This document shows positions 47,757 through 58,297 of a stretch of DNA of 64,000 nt, piece after piece. The notes under the pieces were generated by a model. The model had not been told where the DNA came from. It was given only the letters and a program-made list of their open reading frames with translations, and ran no database searches. The DNA is from Pseudomonas sp. MYb60. GTDB taxonomy: Bacteria > Pseudomonadota > Gammaproteobacteria > Pseudomonadales > Pseudomonadaceae. A program made the translations under genes and the position numbers. Numbering within the stretch: position 1 is the stretch's first letter; every line of letters starts with the position of its first letter. Location of the stretch: assembly GCF_002979555.1 (NCBI RefSeq), contig NZ_PCOZ01000005.1:248001-312000 (forward strand), in the 5' to 3' direction.

Positions 47757-48915
47757 TCAAAAACCCTCGCGCAAACGCCTGATGCTCATGGGGATGGGCG
47801 GCCTGACGTTGGCTGCCCTGCTGGTCGCCAGCGGCCTGCACGCCCGTACTTTGCATGAACGAGCCGTCACGGCCTGGACCGAGACCGCCGCCATTCCCCA
47901 GGTAAGGGTGTTTCAGCCCCAGCAAAATGCTGTCGGCGACACCCTGCGCTTGCCCGCGCACCTGGAAGCCTGGAGCAACGCGGCGATCCACGCGCGAGTG
48001 AGCGGCTACTTGAAAGACTGGAAAGCCGATATCGGCGCGCAGGTCAAAGCCGGGCAGGCCCTGGCCGAAATCGACAGCCCGGACCTGGACCAGCAACTGG
48101 CGCAAACCCACGCCCGACAGGTGCAGGAACAGGCCAATGCGCGCCTGGCCGAGACCACGGCCACGCGCTGGCAGAACCTGCTGGCCAGCCATTCCGTGTC
48201 GCGCCAGGAGGCCGATGAAAAAACCTCCAACGCCGCCGCTGCCAAGGCCAACGCCGAGGCCGCTGCTGCCGACTATGCGCGGCTGTCGGCGCTGGAAAGC
48301 TACAAGACCCTTCGCGCGCCGTTCGCCGGTACCATCACCGCACGCAACACCGATATCGGCCAGTTGATCAAGGCCGACACCGACAGCGATCCTGAATTGT
48401 TCAGCATCGCCGACACCCACCAGCTGCGCCTGTATGTGCCGGTGCCACAGAACTACGCGGCCGTCATCCACCCCGGCCTCGACGCCGAATTGACGGTGCC
48501 CGAGCATCCCGGCGAGCACTTCAAGGCGCGTCTGATCGGCGACTCCACGGCCATCGACCGCCGCTCCGGCACCCTGCTGGCGCAGTTTGTCGCCGACAAC
48601 CCCAAAGGCGAGTTGATGCCCGGTGATTACGCAGAAGCCACCTTCGCGATTCCGGCTGATACTCACGGTGTGAGTATTCCGGCCAGCGCGTTGATCTTCC
48701 GTGCGCAGGGCACCCAGGTCGCGGTGCTCGATGGGGGCAACCATGTGCACCTGCAGCGCATCCACATTGGCTTGGACCTGGGCGAACGGTTAGTGATCGA
48801 CCAGGGCTTGAAGGCCGCTGACCGCGTGATCGACAACCCGCCCGATGCCCTGCGTGAAGGTGATTCGGTGCAACTGGCCGATGTTTCCGGAGGTGCCCAT
48901 GCGCCCAAGGCTTAA
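47746..48915 (+). CDS. RND membrane fusion protein (periplasmic adaptor)
   Basis: Encodes 389 aa from MSSDQKPSRKRLML, overlapping the permease gene by 11 bp. One N-terminal anchor helix is followed by the biotinyl-lipoyl half motifs (RLPAHLEAWSNAAIHARVSG, then LRAPFAGTITARNTDIG), a coiled-coil hairpin (about 105-180) and the beta-barrel domain. It joins the permease to the outer-membrane channel encoded next. The downstream gene overlaps its 3' end. Confidence 0.92.
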   Translation: MSSDQKPSRKRLMLMGMGGLTLAALLVASGLHARTLHERAVTAWTETAAIPQVRVFQPQQNAVGDTLRLPAHLEAWSNAAIHARVSGYLKDWKADIGAQVKAGQALAEIDSPDLDQQLAQTHARQVQEQANARLAETTATRWQNLLASHSVSRQEADEKTSNAAAAKANAEAAAADYARLSALESYKTLRAPFAGTITARNTDIGQLIKADTDSDPELFSIADTHQLRLYVPVPQNYAAVIHPGLDAELTVPEHPGEHFKARLIGDSTAIDRRSGTLLAQFVADNPKGELMPGDYAEATFAIPADTHGVSIPASALIFRAQGTQVAVLDGGNHVHLQRIHIGLDLGERLVIDQGLKAADRVIDNPPDALREGDSVQLADVSGGAHAPKA

Positions 48916-50317
48916 ACCTATCGCCGCGTTGCTGTTGCTGGCGTTGCAGGGTTGTTCGATGGCACCCACCTACAAGGTGCCCACGGTTGACCTGCCCGCC
49001 GGTTATCGCGAGCAGACCCGCGACGGCCCCTGGCACAGCGCGCAACCGTCCGACGCATTGGCGTCCGACTGGTGGACGCTCTACCGGGACGCGCGCCTGA
49101 GCGCGCTGCAACAGCAACTGCTCCAGGCCAACCCTGACCTGGCGGCGGCACTGGCCCACTTCGACGCGTCCCAGGCGTATGCCAGCCAACTGCACGCCGG
49201 GTTGTTCCCGCACATCAGCGCCAGCGCGCAGACGCTGCGCCAGCGCCAATCAGACTCACGGCCGCTGCGCGGGAACACGCAGCCGTCGATCTATAACAGC
49301 AACAGCGCAGGGTTTTCGCTGAGCTACGACCTGGACCTGTGGGGCAAGATCCGCAACCAGGTCGCCGCCGGCGATGCCCAGGTGCAAGCATCCGCCGATG
49401 ATTTGGCGGTGGCGCGGCTGAGCCTGCAACATCAATTGGCGACCTTGTATGTGCAGCTCAACGGGCTGGACGCGCAGGCGCGGATTCTAAGCCGATCGCT
49501 GGAGGATTTCGGCCAGGCGCTGCAACTGACCCGCAGCCGCTACGAAGGCCAGATTGCTTCAGAGCTGGACCTGACCCGCGCGCAAAACCAGCTCGCAGAA
49601 GCCAAGGCGCAATGGGATGAAGTCCGCGGTCAACGCAACCTCACGGAACATGCTATCGGTGAGCTGGTGGGCGTTGCGGCCAGTGATTTTTCATTGCCAC
49701 CGAGCCAGCAGCTGATCTCGTTGCCGGTGATTCCCGCGCAGCTGCCAAGCCACTTGCTGCAACGGCGCCCGGATATCGCGGCGGCAGAGCGACGGGTATT
49801 TGCCGCCAATGCCAGTATCGGCGTGGCCAAGGCCGCGTGGTACCCCGATTTCAGCTTGACCGGCTTGATGGGCGGGCAGACCCAAGGGGTCGGCAACTTG
49901 CTGACGGCGAGCAATCGCTATTGGGCGCTGGGGCCGTTGGTCAACTTGCCGATCTTCGACGGCGGACGCCTGAGTGCCAATGAGCGTCAGGCCAAGGCCG
50001 AATTCGACCAAGCCTCGGCGCAGTACCGCAGCCAGGTGCTGAACGCCATCCGCGAAGTCGAAGACAACCTGGGGCAACTGCGGGATTTGCAGCAGCAAGC
50101 CCAGGATGAGCAAGCGGCGGCGGATGCCGCGCAACACACCCAGGCGCTGGCGATGAACAGCTATCAGGCGGGGGCGGTGAGTTACCTGGATGTGGTGACT
50201 GCGCAAACAGCAACACTGCAGGCACAGAGAACGTTGCAAGCGGTGCAGACCCGGCAATTGCAGGCCAGCGTGGGACTGGTCACAGCGCTGGGAGGCGGCT
50301 GGCAACCAGGTACTTAG
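48899..50317 (+). CDS. Outer-membrane efflux channel lipoprotein (OprM/NodT type)
   Basis: Encodes 472 aa from MRPRLKPIAALLLLALQGCS; the lipobox LQGC gives a lipid-modified Cys at about 18. Two TolC-type repeats are visible, with SLSYDLDLWGKIRNQ and the late PIFDGGRLSANERQAKAEFD segments of the OprM family. It overlaps the fusion protein gene by 17 bp and completes a tripartite pump. No terminator is seen; REPINs begin 24 bp after the stop. Confidence 0.93.
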   Translation: MRPRLKPIAALLLLALQGCSMAPTYKVPTVDLPAGYREQTRDGPWHSAQPSDALASDWWTLYRDARLSALQQQLLQANPDLAAALAHFDASQAYASQLHAGLFPHISASAQTLRQRQSDSRPLRGNTQPSIYNSNSAGFSLSYDLDLWGKIRNQVAAGDAQVQASADDLAVARLSLQHQLATLYVQLNGLDAQARILSRSLEDFGQALQLTRSRYEGQIASELDLTRAQNQLAEAKAQWDEVRGQRNLTEHAIGELVGVAASDFSLPPSQQLISLPVIPAQLPSHLLQRRPDIAAAERRVFAANASIGVAKAAWYPDFSLTGLMGGQTQGVGNLLTASNRYWALGPLVNLPIFDGGRLSANERQAKAEFDQASAQYRSQVLNAIREVEDNLGQLRDLQQQAQDEQAAADAAQHTQALAMNSYQAGAVSYLDVVTAQTATLQAQRTLQAVQTRQLQASVGLVTALGGGWQPGT

Positions 50318-50341
50318 CTGTAACCTGTGGGACTGACACAC

Positions 50342-50442
50342 CGCTATCGGGGGCAGGCCCCCTCCCACACTGAATCTGCGCCAGACATACATTGTATGAA
50401 CACCGCAAATCCAAGGTGGGAGGGGGCTTGCCCCCGATGGCG
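50342..50442. repeat. REPIN 1
   Basis: Two inverted REPs (CGCTATCGGGGGCAGGCCCC and GGGGGCTTGCCCCCGATGGC) flank a spacer with a TACATTGTATG dyad. It is the first unit of the 729-bp-period array. Confidence 0.9.
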
Positions 50443-50532
50443 CCCGCCCAGACACATCCTGCCAAACGCCTGCCCATCGAACTCGTACTCCTCAATCTAG
50501 CCTCTCAAAACACACCTCGAGAGGGCCAGGGA

Positions 50533-50991
50533 ATGGCAGATCTACCTGCGTCACACCGCCTGCGCATCGGACGCTTCAGCGAGCCCAACCGCAGATGTCT
50601 CATCACCACTACTACTCACGAGCGCACGCCCATCTTTAAAGACTTTTACCTCGCTCGGCTGGTGGTCTGGCAGTTTCGACTGGCTCAGTATCAGGGGCTG
50701 GCGAACTCGCTGGCCTGGGTGGTCATGCCGGATCATTTTCATTGGATTATTGAGCTGAAAAGGGGCTCCCTGGCGGACCTCATGCGGCACGTGAAATCCA
50801 AGAGTACACGCAACGTAAACGGCGCAAGTGGACGCAAGGGAAGGTTATGGCAAGAAGGTTTTCACGAGCGTGCACTGCGTAAGGAAGATGACTTGGTCAA
50901 GATGGCCCGCTATGTGGTGGCCAATCCATTGCGTGCGGGACTGGTGAAGCGGATGGGCGATTACCCGCTATGGGATGCCATCTGGATATAA
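50533..50991 (+). mobile_element. RAYT (REP-associated tyrosine transposase), copy 1
   Basis: Encodes 152 aa from MADLPASHRLRIGRFSEPNR with AGGG upstream; the reading frame extending back through the REPIN is probably not translated. A Y1-transposase (HUH) fold shows the metal-binding HFH (68-70) in WVVMPDHFHWIIEL and the catalytic Tyr127 in ARYVVANPLRAGLV. Such enzymes cut and move REP sequences. It differs from copy 2 at residues 21-22 (RC for IY) and 112 (E for D); copy 2 looks closer to the family pattern (YLITTTT). Confidence 0.9.
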
Positions 50992-51070
50992 CGTGTTACA
51001 CCGTTCAAATGAGGCAGGGTGCTTGCTCTCGATTGTGGTGTATCAGTTACGCACACATCAACTGGCCCGC

Positions 51071-51171
51071 CGCTATCGGGGGCAGGCCCCCTCCCACACT
51101 GAATCTGCGCCAGACATACATTGTATGAACACCGCAAATGCACTGTGGGAGGGGGCTTGCCCCCGATGGCG
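51071..51171. repeat. REPIN 2
   Basis: Same structure as REPIN 1, with a small change before the second REP (GCACTG for CCAAGG). Confidence 0.9.
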
Positions 51172-51261
51172 CCCGCCCAGACACATCCTGCCAAACGCCT
51201 GCCCATCGAACTCGTACTCTTCAATCTAGCCTCTCAAAACACACCTCGAGAGGGCCAGGGA

Positions 51262-51720
51262 ATGGCAGATCTACCTGCGTCACACCGCCTGCGCATCGGA
51301 CGCTTCAGCGAGCCCAACCGCATCTATCTCATCACCACTACTACTCACGAGCGCACGCCCATCTTTAAAGACTTCTACCTCGCTCGGCTGGTGGTCTGGC
51401 AGTTTCGACTGGCTCAGTATCAAGGGCTGGCGAACTCGCTGGCCTGGGTGGTCATGCCGGATCATTTTCATTGGATTATTGAGCTGAAAAGGGGCTCCCT
51501 GGCGGACCTCATGCGGCACGTGAAATCCAAGAGTACACGCAACGTAAACGGCGCAAGTGGACGCAAGGGAAGGTTATGGCAAGAAGGTTTTCACGACCGT
51601 GCACTGCGCAAGGAAGATGACTTAGTCAAGATGGCCCGCTATGTGGTGGCCAATCCACTGCGTGCGGGACTGGTGAAGCGGATGGGCGATTACCCGCTAT
51701 GGGATGCCATCTGGATATAA
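51262..51720 (+). mobile_element. RAYT, copy 2
   Basis: 152 aa with the same HFH and Tyr127 residues and intact throughout. Being nearly identical at DNA level to copy 1, the duplication is recent or kept uniform by gene conversion. Confidence 0.9.
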
Positions 51721-51799
51721 CGTGTTACACCGTTCAAATGAGGCAGGGTGCTTGCTCTCGATTGTGGTGTGTCAGTTACGCATACATCAACTGGCCCGC

Positions 51800-51900
51800 C
51801 GCTATCGGGGGCAAGCCCCCTCCCACACTGAATCTGCGCCAGACATACATTGTATGAACACCGCAAATCCACTGTGGGAGGGGGCTTGCCCCCGATGGCG
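51800..51900. repeat. REPIN 3
   Basis: Third copy, with GGCAAGCCCC where REPINs 1 and 2 have GGCAGGCCCC. It closes the array before the amidohydrolase gene. Confidence 0.9.
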
Positions 51901-51938
51901 GTGTGTCAGTTCATTCAGGGTTGGCTGACACACTGCTT

Positions 51939-53222
51939 TCAGGCAGCGAGTTTGCCGCTGGCGATGGCGGCTGAGGCGGCCACCATTGCCCTGAGCAACA
52001 CCGCACACCCCGCCGCCAGGTCATCCGGCGCGGCGTTCTCGATTTCGTTGTGGCTGATACCACCTTCACACGGCACAAAGATCATCCCCGCCGGGCCAAG
52101 CTCAGCGACGAAGATCGCGTCGTGCCCTGCCCCGCTGACGATGTCCATGTTCGACAAGCCCAACCCGTTTGCCGCATCGCGCACGGCATCTACGCAGCCT
52201 TTATCGAAGTACAACGGCGGGAAGTCTGCCGTGGGTTCCATCTCAAAACTCAAGCCGTGCTTGGCACAGGTCTCGTCGATCACCTTGCGCACCTGGGCAA
52301 TCATCGAGTCCAACCGCGCCGGTTCCAGGTGACGAAAATCCAGGGTCATGCGCACTTCGCCCGGGATCACATTGCGCGAACCGGGATACGCCTGCAGGCA
52401 ACCCACCGTGCCACAGGCATGGGGCTGATGCCCCAGCGCCGCCGCATTCACTGCGGCAACAACGGCCGCTGCACCCACTAACGCATCCTTGCGCAGATGC
52501 ATCGGCGTCGGACCCGCATGCGCCTCAACGCCGCGAAGTTTCAGGTCAAACCACTTTTGCCCCAAGGCGCCGAGCACCACGCCGATGGTCTTTTTCTCGT
52601 CTTCCAGAATCGGCCCCTGTTCGATATGCGCTTCGAAATACGCACCGACCTTGTGCCCGCTTTCCGCACGCGTGCCGGCATAACCGATCGCGTTCAGGGC
52701 TTCCTCGACGGAGATGCCCTCCGCATCCACCTTGGCCAGGGTATCGGCCAGCGTGAACTTCTCGGCAAACACCCCCGAACCCATCATGCACGGTGGAAAG
52801 CGCGAGCCTTCTTCGTTGGTCCACACCACCACTTCCAGCGGTGCTTCGGTTTCCACCTTGAGGTCGTTGAGGGTACGCAGCACTTCCACGCCGGCCAGCA
52901 CACCGAAGCAGCCGTCGAACTTGCCACCGGTGGGCTGGGTGTCGATGTGGCTGCCGGTCATCACTGGCGGCAGGTTGGGATTACGCCCCGCACGGCGGGC
53001 GAAGATGTTGCCGATGCCATCGACGGTCACCGTACAGCCGGCCTCTTCACACCACTGCACGAACAGGTCGCGGGCCTTGCGGTCCAGGTCGGTGAGGGCC
53101 AGGCGACATACGCCGCCCTTGGGGGTGGCGCCGAGCCGGGCAAGGTCCATGAGGGACTGCCACAAACGGTCGCGGTTGATGTGCTGATGGGTGGATTGCA
53201 GAACGTCGAGGGCAGCGTTCAT
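51939..53222 (-). CDS. N-carbamoyl-beta-alanine amidohydrolase (M20 family, PydC type)
   Basis: Encodes 427 aa. M20 zinc amidase: metal-binding MTGSHIDTQPTGGKFDG (about 90-106), VVWTNEEGSRFPP, a dimerisation domain (about 215-330) and late GAGHDAIFVA. It hydrolyses N-carbamoyl-beta-alanine (beta-ureidopropionate) to beta-alanine, CO2 and ammonia, the last step of reductive uracil degradation. Neighbours support this over the N-carbamoyl-L-amino acid hydrolases of the same family. TGAGGAGA precedes the ATG. Confidence 0.88.
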   Translation of the reverse strand: MNAALDVLQSTHQHINRDRLWQSLMDLARLGATPKGGVCRLALTDLDRKARDLFVQWCEEAGCTVTVDGIGNIFARRAGRNPNLPPVMTGSHIDTQPTGGKFDGCFGVLAGVEVLRTLNDLKVETEAPLEVVVWTNEEGSRFPPCMMGSGVFAEKFTLADTLAKVDAEGISVEEALNAIGYAGTRAESGHKVGAYFEAHIEQGPILEDEKKTIGVVLGALGQKWFDLKLRGVEAHAGPTPMHLRKDALVGAAAVVAAVNAAALGHQPHACGTVGCLQAYPGSRNVIPGEVRMTLDFRHLEPARLDSMIAQVRKVIDETCAKHGLSFEMEPTADFPPLYFDKGCVDAVRDAANGLGLSNMDIVSGAGHDAIFVAELGPAGMIFVPCEGGISHNEIENAAPDDLAAGCAVLLRAMVAASAAIASGKLAA

Positions 53223-53250
53223 GGGGATCTCCTCAGGCTACATTTTTATG

Positions 53251-53267
53251 CGTTGACTCAATCAACG
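53251..53267. promoter_or_regulatory. Inverted repeat between the transporter and amidohydrolase genes
   Basis: CGTTGA-CTCAA-TCAACG in the 57-bp spacer. It could be a small hairpin or an operator; no T-run follows. Confidence 0.35.
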
Positions 53268-53279
53268 GTTGGATTGGGT

Positions 53280-54767
53280 TTACAACGAGGATTTGGCGGT
53301 AACAGGGCTGATCCCGCGCTTGGCGTTAAGGCCGTAGTACAACAACCCGCCCAGCGCCGACCCGGTAAACCAGCCATAGCTGTAGAACCAGCTGAACGCA
53401 TCGCTGCCCAGGGACAGCAGGGTCAGCGCAACCGGCACGCCGAACGCGATAAAACCACTCCAGTTCCACGCCGGGTACACGTCGTCGCGGTACAGGCCGG
53501 CCAGGTCCAGACGCTGTTTGCGGGTGATGAAGTAGTCCACCACCATGATCCCGGCAATCGGCCCCAGCAGGCTCGAATAACCCAACAGCCAGTTGGAATA
53601 CACCGTCTCCAGGCTCACATCGGAAACAATCAGCCCGAGCTTCTTCAACAGCTCGTGGCCCATCAGCGCGAGCCCCACCAACCCGGTGAGGATCACCGCC
53701 GTGGTGCGGTTGATGAGCTTCGGTGCGATGTTCTGGAAGTCGTTGGTGGGCGAGACAATGTTCGCCGCCGTATTGGTGGACAGCGTCGCGATGATGATCA
53801 GCGCCATCGCAATGGCCACCCACACCGGGCTCTGGATATGACCGATCAACGTCACCGGGTCGGAGACGCTTACGCCCACCAGTTTCACCGACGCAGCGGT
53901 CATGATCACGCCGAGGGCGGCGAACAGGAACATGGTCAACGGCAGGCCGAAAATCTGCCCCAATATCTGGTCCTTCTGGCTTTTGGCGTAGCGGCTGAAG
54001 TCAGGAATGTTCAGCGACAACGTCGCCCAGAACCCCACCATCGCCGTCAGGCCCGCCATGAAGTAACCCGTCAGGTTCGCACCCTCGGGGCGTTTGGGCG
54101 GGATCGCCATCAACTCGCTGATGGACACATTGGGCATGGCCCACACCAGCAGGCCAATCCCGACCGCCACCAGCAACGGCGCCGACAGGGTTTCCAGCAA
54201 CTTGATCGACTCGGCCCCGCGCAGCACCACCCACAGGTTGAGCACCCAGAAGATCATGAAGCCGATCACTTCACCGGTACCGCCAAGGGACTTCCAGCCC
54301 TCGAACACCGAGCCCAGGAACAGGTGAATCGCCAGCCCGCCAAACATCGTCTGGATACCAAACCAGCCGCACGCAACCAGCGCCCGGATCAAACAGGGCA
54401 CGTTGGAGCCCAGGATGCCGAACGACGAACGCAACAGCACGGGAAACGGAATGCCGTACTTGGTCCCCGGAAAGGCGTTGAGGGTCAGCGGGATCAGCAC
54501 CACGATATTGGCCAGCAGGATCGCCATCAGCGCCTCCCCCACCGACAACCCGAAGTACGCGGTCAGCACCCCGCCCAGCGTGTAGGTGGGCACGCAGATC
54601 GACATGCCGACCCACAGCGCAGTGATGTGCCACTTGTTCCAGGTTCGTTCGTGCACCTTGGTCGGTGCCATGTCGTGGTTGTAGCGCGGGCTGTCGAGGA
54701 CGTCGGGACCGGCGTCGAGTTCGTACAGGCCGTTGCGCTCTATGACTTGCGATCTGTTCTGTTGCAT
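53280..54767 (-). CDS. NCS1-family nucleobase transporter
   Basis: Encodes 495 aa with about 12 membrane helices. The N-terminal NKWHITALWVGMSICVPTYT and the LPGTKYGIPFPVLLRSSFGI-like segment (residues about 95-125) are NCS1 features, as in uracil, allantoin and hydantoin permeases. Divergent hydA and the downstream amidohydrolase imply uptake of uracil or dihydropyrimidines. It begins the minus-strand unit with the amidohydrolase gene. Confidence 0.9.
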   Translation of the reverse strand: MQQNRSQVIERNGLYELDAGPDVLDSPRYNHDMAPTKVHERTWNKWHITALWVGMSICVPTYTLGGVLTAYFGLSVGEALMAILLANIVVLIPLTLNAFPGTKYGIPFPVLLRSSFGILGSNVPCLIRALVACGWFGIQTMFGGLAIHLFLGSVFEGWKSLGGTGEVIGFMIFWVLNLWVVLRGAESIKLLETLSAPLLVAVGIGLLVWAMPNVSISELMAIPPKRPEGANLTGYFMAGLTAMVGFWATLSLNIPDFSRYAKSQKDQILGQIFGLPLTMFLFAALGVIMTAASVKLVGVSVSDPVTLIGHIQSPVWVAIAMALIIIATLSTNTAANIVSPTNDFQNIAPKLINRTTAVILTGLVGLALMGHELLKKLGLIVSDVSLETVYSNWLLGYSSLLGPIAGIMVVDYFITRKQRLDLAGLYRDDVYPAWNWSGFIAFGVPVALTLLSLGSDAFSWFYSYGWFTGSALGGLLYYGLNAKRGISPVTAKSSL

Positions 54768-54931
54768 GGCCGCTCCACGGTTTTTTCGAATTATTGTTGC
54801 TCATCCAGTGCATTGCGCCGGATGGCCGGAGTACCTCGTGAACAACATGACATCACGGGCCCGACCAGCCGCCAGTGCACTCAATAATCGTGCCGACCAC
54901 TGCCCCTGAACCCGCACCGCTTATATAACTG

Positions 54932-54947
54932 GCTGATGTTAATCAGC
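54932..54947. promoter_or_regulatory. Inverted repeat in the 590-bp divergent spacer
   Basis: GCTGAT-GTTA-ATCAGC, about 170 bp upstream of the transporter start. The spacer (54768-55358) is AT-rich and holds no gene. Confidence 0.4.
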
Positions 54948-55263
54948 TTTCCGATTGGACCTGTGCAAGTTCCCACACGGCTCAGGCTAAACCGCATGAA
55001 AGTTGCCCGAACTGTCAGGACTCAATCTGGTGCACCACAATTATTTTTATTTACCGGCCTCGTCAAGTGGCACGTTACAACCGTCTGATTTGCAATAGGA
55101 AATGTCGCTCAAATCACGAACCTGTCAAGTGCGTCAAAAGGGTGAGAGGCCGCTTCATTTTGGTGACTATTGATTTTTATCGTTTAAAAACAATAGGTTA
55201 AACGAGATATAAGCTTATGAAAAATAGGCTTGCTCAATTGAAAAACTCGGGCTAGTTTCTATT

Positions 55264-55299
55264 CCTGTCACCAATGACAGGAATTAACCGATCATTGGT
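55264..55299. promoter_or_regulatory. Candidate RutR-like operator before hydA
   Basis: Nested dyads: CCTGTC-ACCAAT-GACAGG (55264-55281) and ACCAATGA-N14-TCATTGGT (55270-55299), about 60-95 bp before the hydA ATG. The TetR gene of the cluster is the likeliest binder. Confidence 0.5.
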
Positions 55300-55310
55300 A
55301 AGCAGCATGA

Positions 55311-56798
<1,488 letters not shown>

Positions 56799-56801
56799 AA
56801 C

Positions 56802-56870
56802 CGCTATCGGGGGCAGCCCCCTCCCACATTGGAATGTATTTCAAATGTGGGGGGGCTTGCCCCCGATGAG
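56802..56870. repeat. REPIN between hydA and preT
   Basis: A short REPIN, CGCTATCGGGGGCAGCCCCC to GGGGGGGCTTGCCCCCGATG, lies inside the probable operon and could trim or stabilise the mRNA. Confidence 0.85.
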
Positions 56871-56929
56871 GCCAGAACAGGCAACCAAAATGCCCGCAGA
56901 GGCAATCAAAAAACCGTGAGGCCATACCC

Positions 56930-58297
56930 GTGATCCAGACCCTGACCCATCTCCCCCATCCCGTTGAGGATGGACCGACGCTCGCCGGCCACTTCACCGA
57001 CCTGGCCCCGCCCCTCAACGCCCGCCAGGCGCAACTGGAAGCCTCGCGCTGCCTGTATTGCTACGACGCGCCATGCGTGAATGCGTGCCCCAGCGAGATC
57101 GATATCCCGTCGTTCATCCGCAATATCCACACCGAGAATGTGCAGGGCGCCGCGCAGAAAATCCTCTCGGCCAACATCCTCGGCGGCAGCTGCGCCCGGG
57201 TGTGCCCCACCGAGATCCTCTGCCAGCAGGCCTGCGTGCGTAACAACGCCGAAGAGTGCGCGCCGGTGCTGATTGGCCTGCTGCAACGCTACGCGGTGGA
57301 CAATGCGCACTTCACTGAACACCCCTTCCAGCGTGCCGCGCCCACTGGCAAGCGTATCGCCGTGGTCGGCGCCGGGCCGGCAGGCCTGGCCTGCGCCCAT
57401 CGCAGCGCGTTGCACGGCCACGACGTGGTGATCTTCGAAGCACGGGAAAAAGCCGGCGGGCTGAATGAGTACGGAATCGCCAAGTACAAGCTGGTGGACG
57501 ACTTCGCCCAGAAGGAGCTGGATTTCCTTCTGCAAATCGGCGGCATCGAGATCCGCCACGGCCAGCGTCTGGGGGACAACCTCAGCCTGAGCGACCTGCA
57601 CCAGCAATTCGACTCGGTATTCCTTGGCCTCGGCCTGGCCGCAAGCAAGCAACTCGGCCTGCCTTACGAAGACGCCCCCGGCCTGCTCGCCGCCACCGAC
57701 TACATTCGCGAACTGCGCCAGGCCGACGACCTCAGCCAACTGCCCCTGGCCGACCGCTGCATCGTCCTTGGCGCTGGCAACACCGCCATCGACATGGCCG
57801 TGCAAATGGCCCGCCTTGGGGCCCGCGACGTAAATCTTGTGTACCGCCGCGGCTTGGCGGACATGGGCGCCACCCACCACGAGCAGGACATCGCCAAGGC
57901 CAACCAGGTGCGCCTGCTGACCTGGGCCCAACCCGACGAAGTATTGCTCGATGATCAAGGCCATGTGCGCGGCATGCGCTTCGCCCGCACACGCATGGAA
58001 AACGGCCGCCTGCACCCCACCGGCGAGACCTTCGAACTGGCCGCCGATGCGATCTTCAAGGCCATCGGCCAAGGCTTCGACAACCAGGCGCTGCACGACC
58101 CACTGGCCCAGCAACTGCACCGCGTCGGCGAACGCATTTTTGTCGACGAGCAGCTGCGCACCAGCATTCCCGGCGTGTATGCCGGCGGCGACTGCGTCAG
58201 CCTCGGCCAGGACCTCACCGTGCAGGCGGTGCAACACGGCAAGCTGGCCGCCGAGGCCATGCACGCCCAACTCATGCTGAATGTGGAGGCTGCGTAA
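56930..58297 (+). CDS. preT: Dihydropyrimidine dehydrogenase, NAD(P)/FAD subunit (PreT/PydX)
   Basis: Encodes 455 aa from a GTG start with GTGAGGCC before it. The N-terminal iron-sulfur domain has CLYCYDAPCVNACPSEI and CARVCPTEILCQQAC. FAD-binding [20 protein letters not shown] and NAD(P)-binding VLGAGNTAIDMAVQMARLG follow. It passes electrons from NAD(P)H to PreA for uracil or thymine reduction. The preA ATG overlaps its last base (TAATG). Confidence 0.93.
   Translation: MIQTLTHLPHPVEDGPTLAGHFTDLAPPLNARQAQLEASRCLYCYDAPCVNACPSEIDIPSFIRNIHTENVQGAAQKILSANILGGSCARVCPTEILCQQACVRNNAEECAPVLIGLLQRYAVDNAHFTEHPFQRAAPTGKRIAVVGAGPAGLACAHRSALHGHDVVIFEAREKAGGLNEYGIAKYKLVDDFAQKELDFLLQIGGIEIRHGQRLGDNLSLSDLHQQFDSVFLGLGLAASKQLGLPYEDAPGLLAATDYIRELRQADDLSQLPLADRCIVLGAGNTAIDMAVQMARLGARDVNLVYRRGLADMGATHHEQDIAKANQVRLLTWAQPDEVLLDDQGHVRGMRFARTRMENGRLHPTGETFELAADAIFKAIGQGFDNQALHDPLAQQLHRVGERIFVDEQLRTSIPGVYAGGDCVSLGQDLTVQAVQHGKLAAEAMHAQLMLNVEAA

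Larger units (their letters stand above)
50342..51900. repeat. Tandem REPIN-RAYT array, period 729 bp
   Basis: Two full units (REPIN plus RAYT gene plus flank) and a third REPIN are repeated at 50342, 51071 and 51800, nearly identical. This is direct duplication of a transposase gene with its cognate repeats, flanked by the RND operon and the pyrimidine cluster. Confidence 0.9.

Noticed and set aside
50392..50532. N-terminal extension of RAYT copy 1 (and the same in copy 2)
   Set aside because: The first 47 codons translate the REPIN itself; a proper start with a ribosome site lies at 50533 and 51262.
55067..55086. TGGCACG near 55068 as a sigma-54 promoter for hydA
   Set aside because: The -24 box is good but the -12 position reads AACC rather than TTGC at the right spacing.
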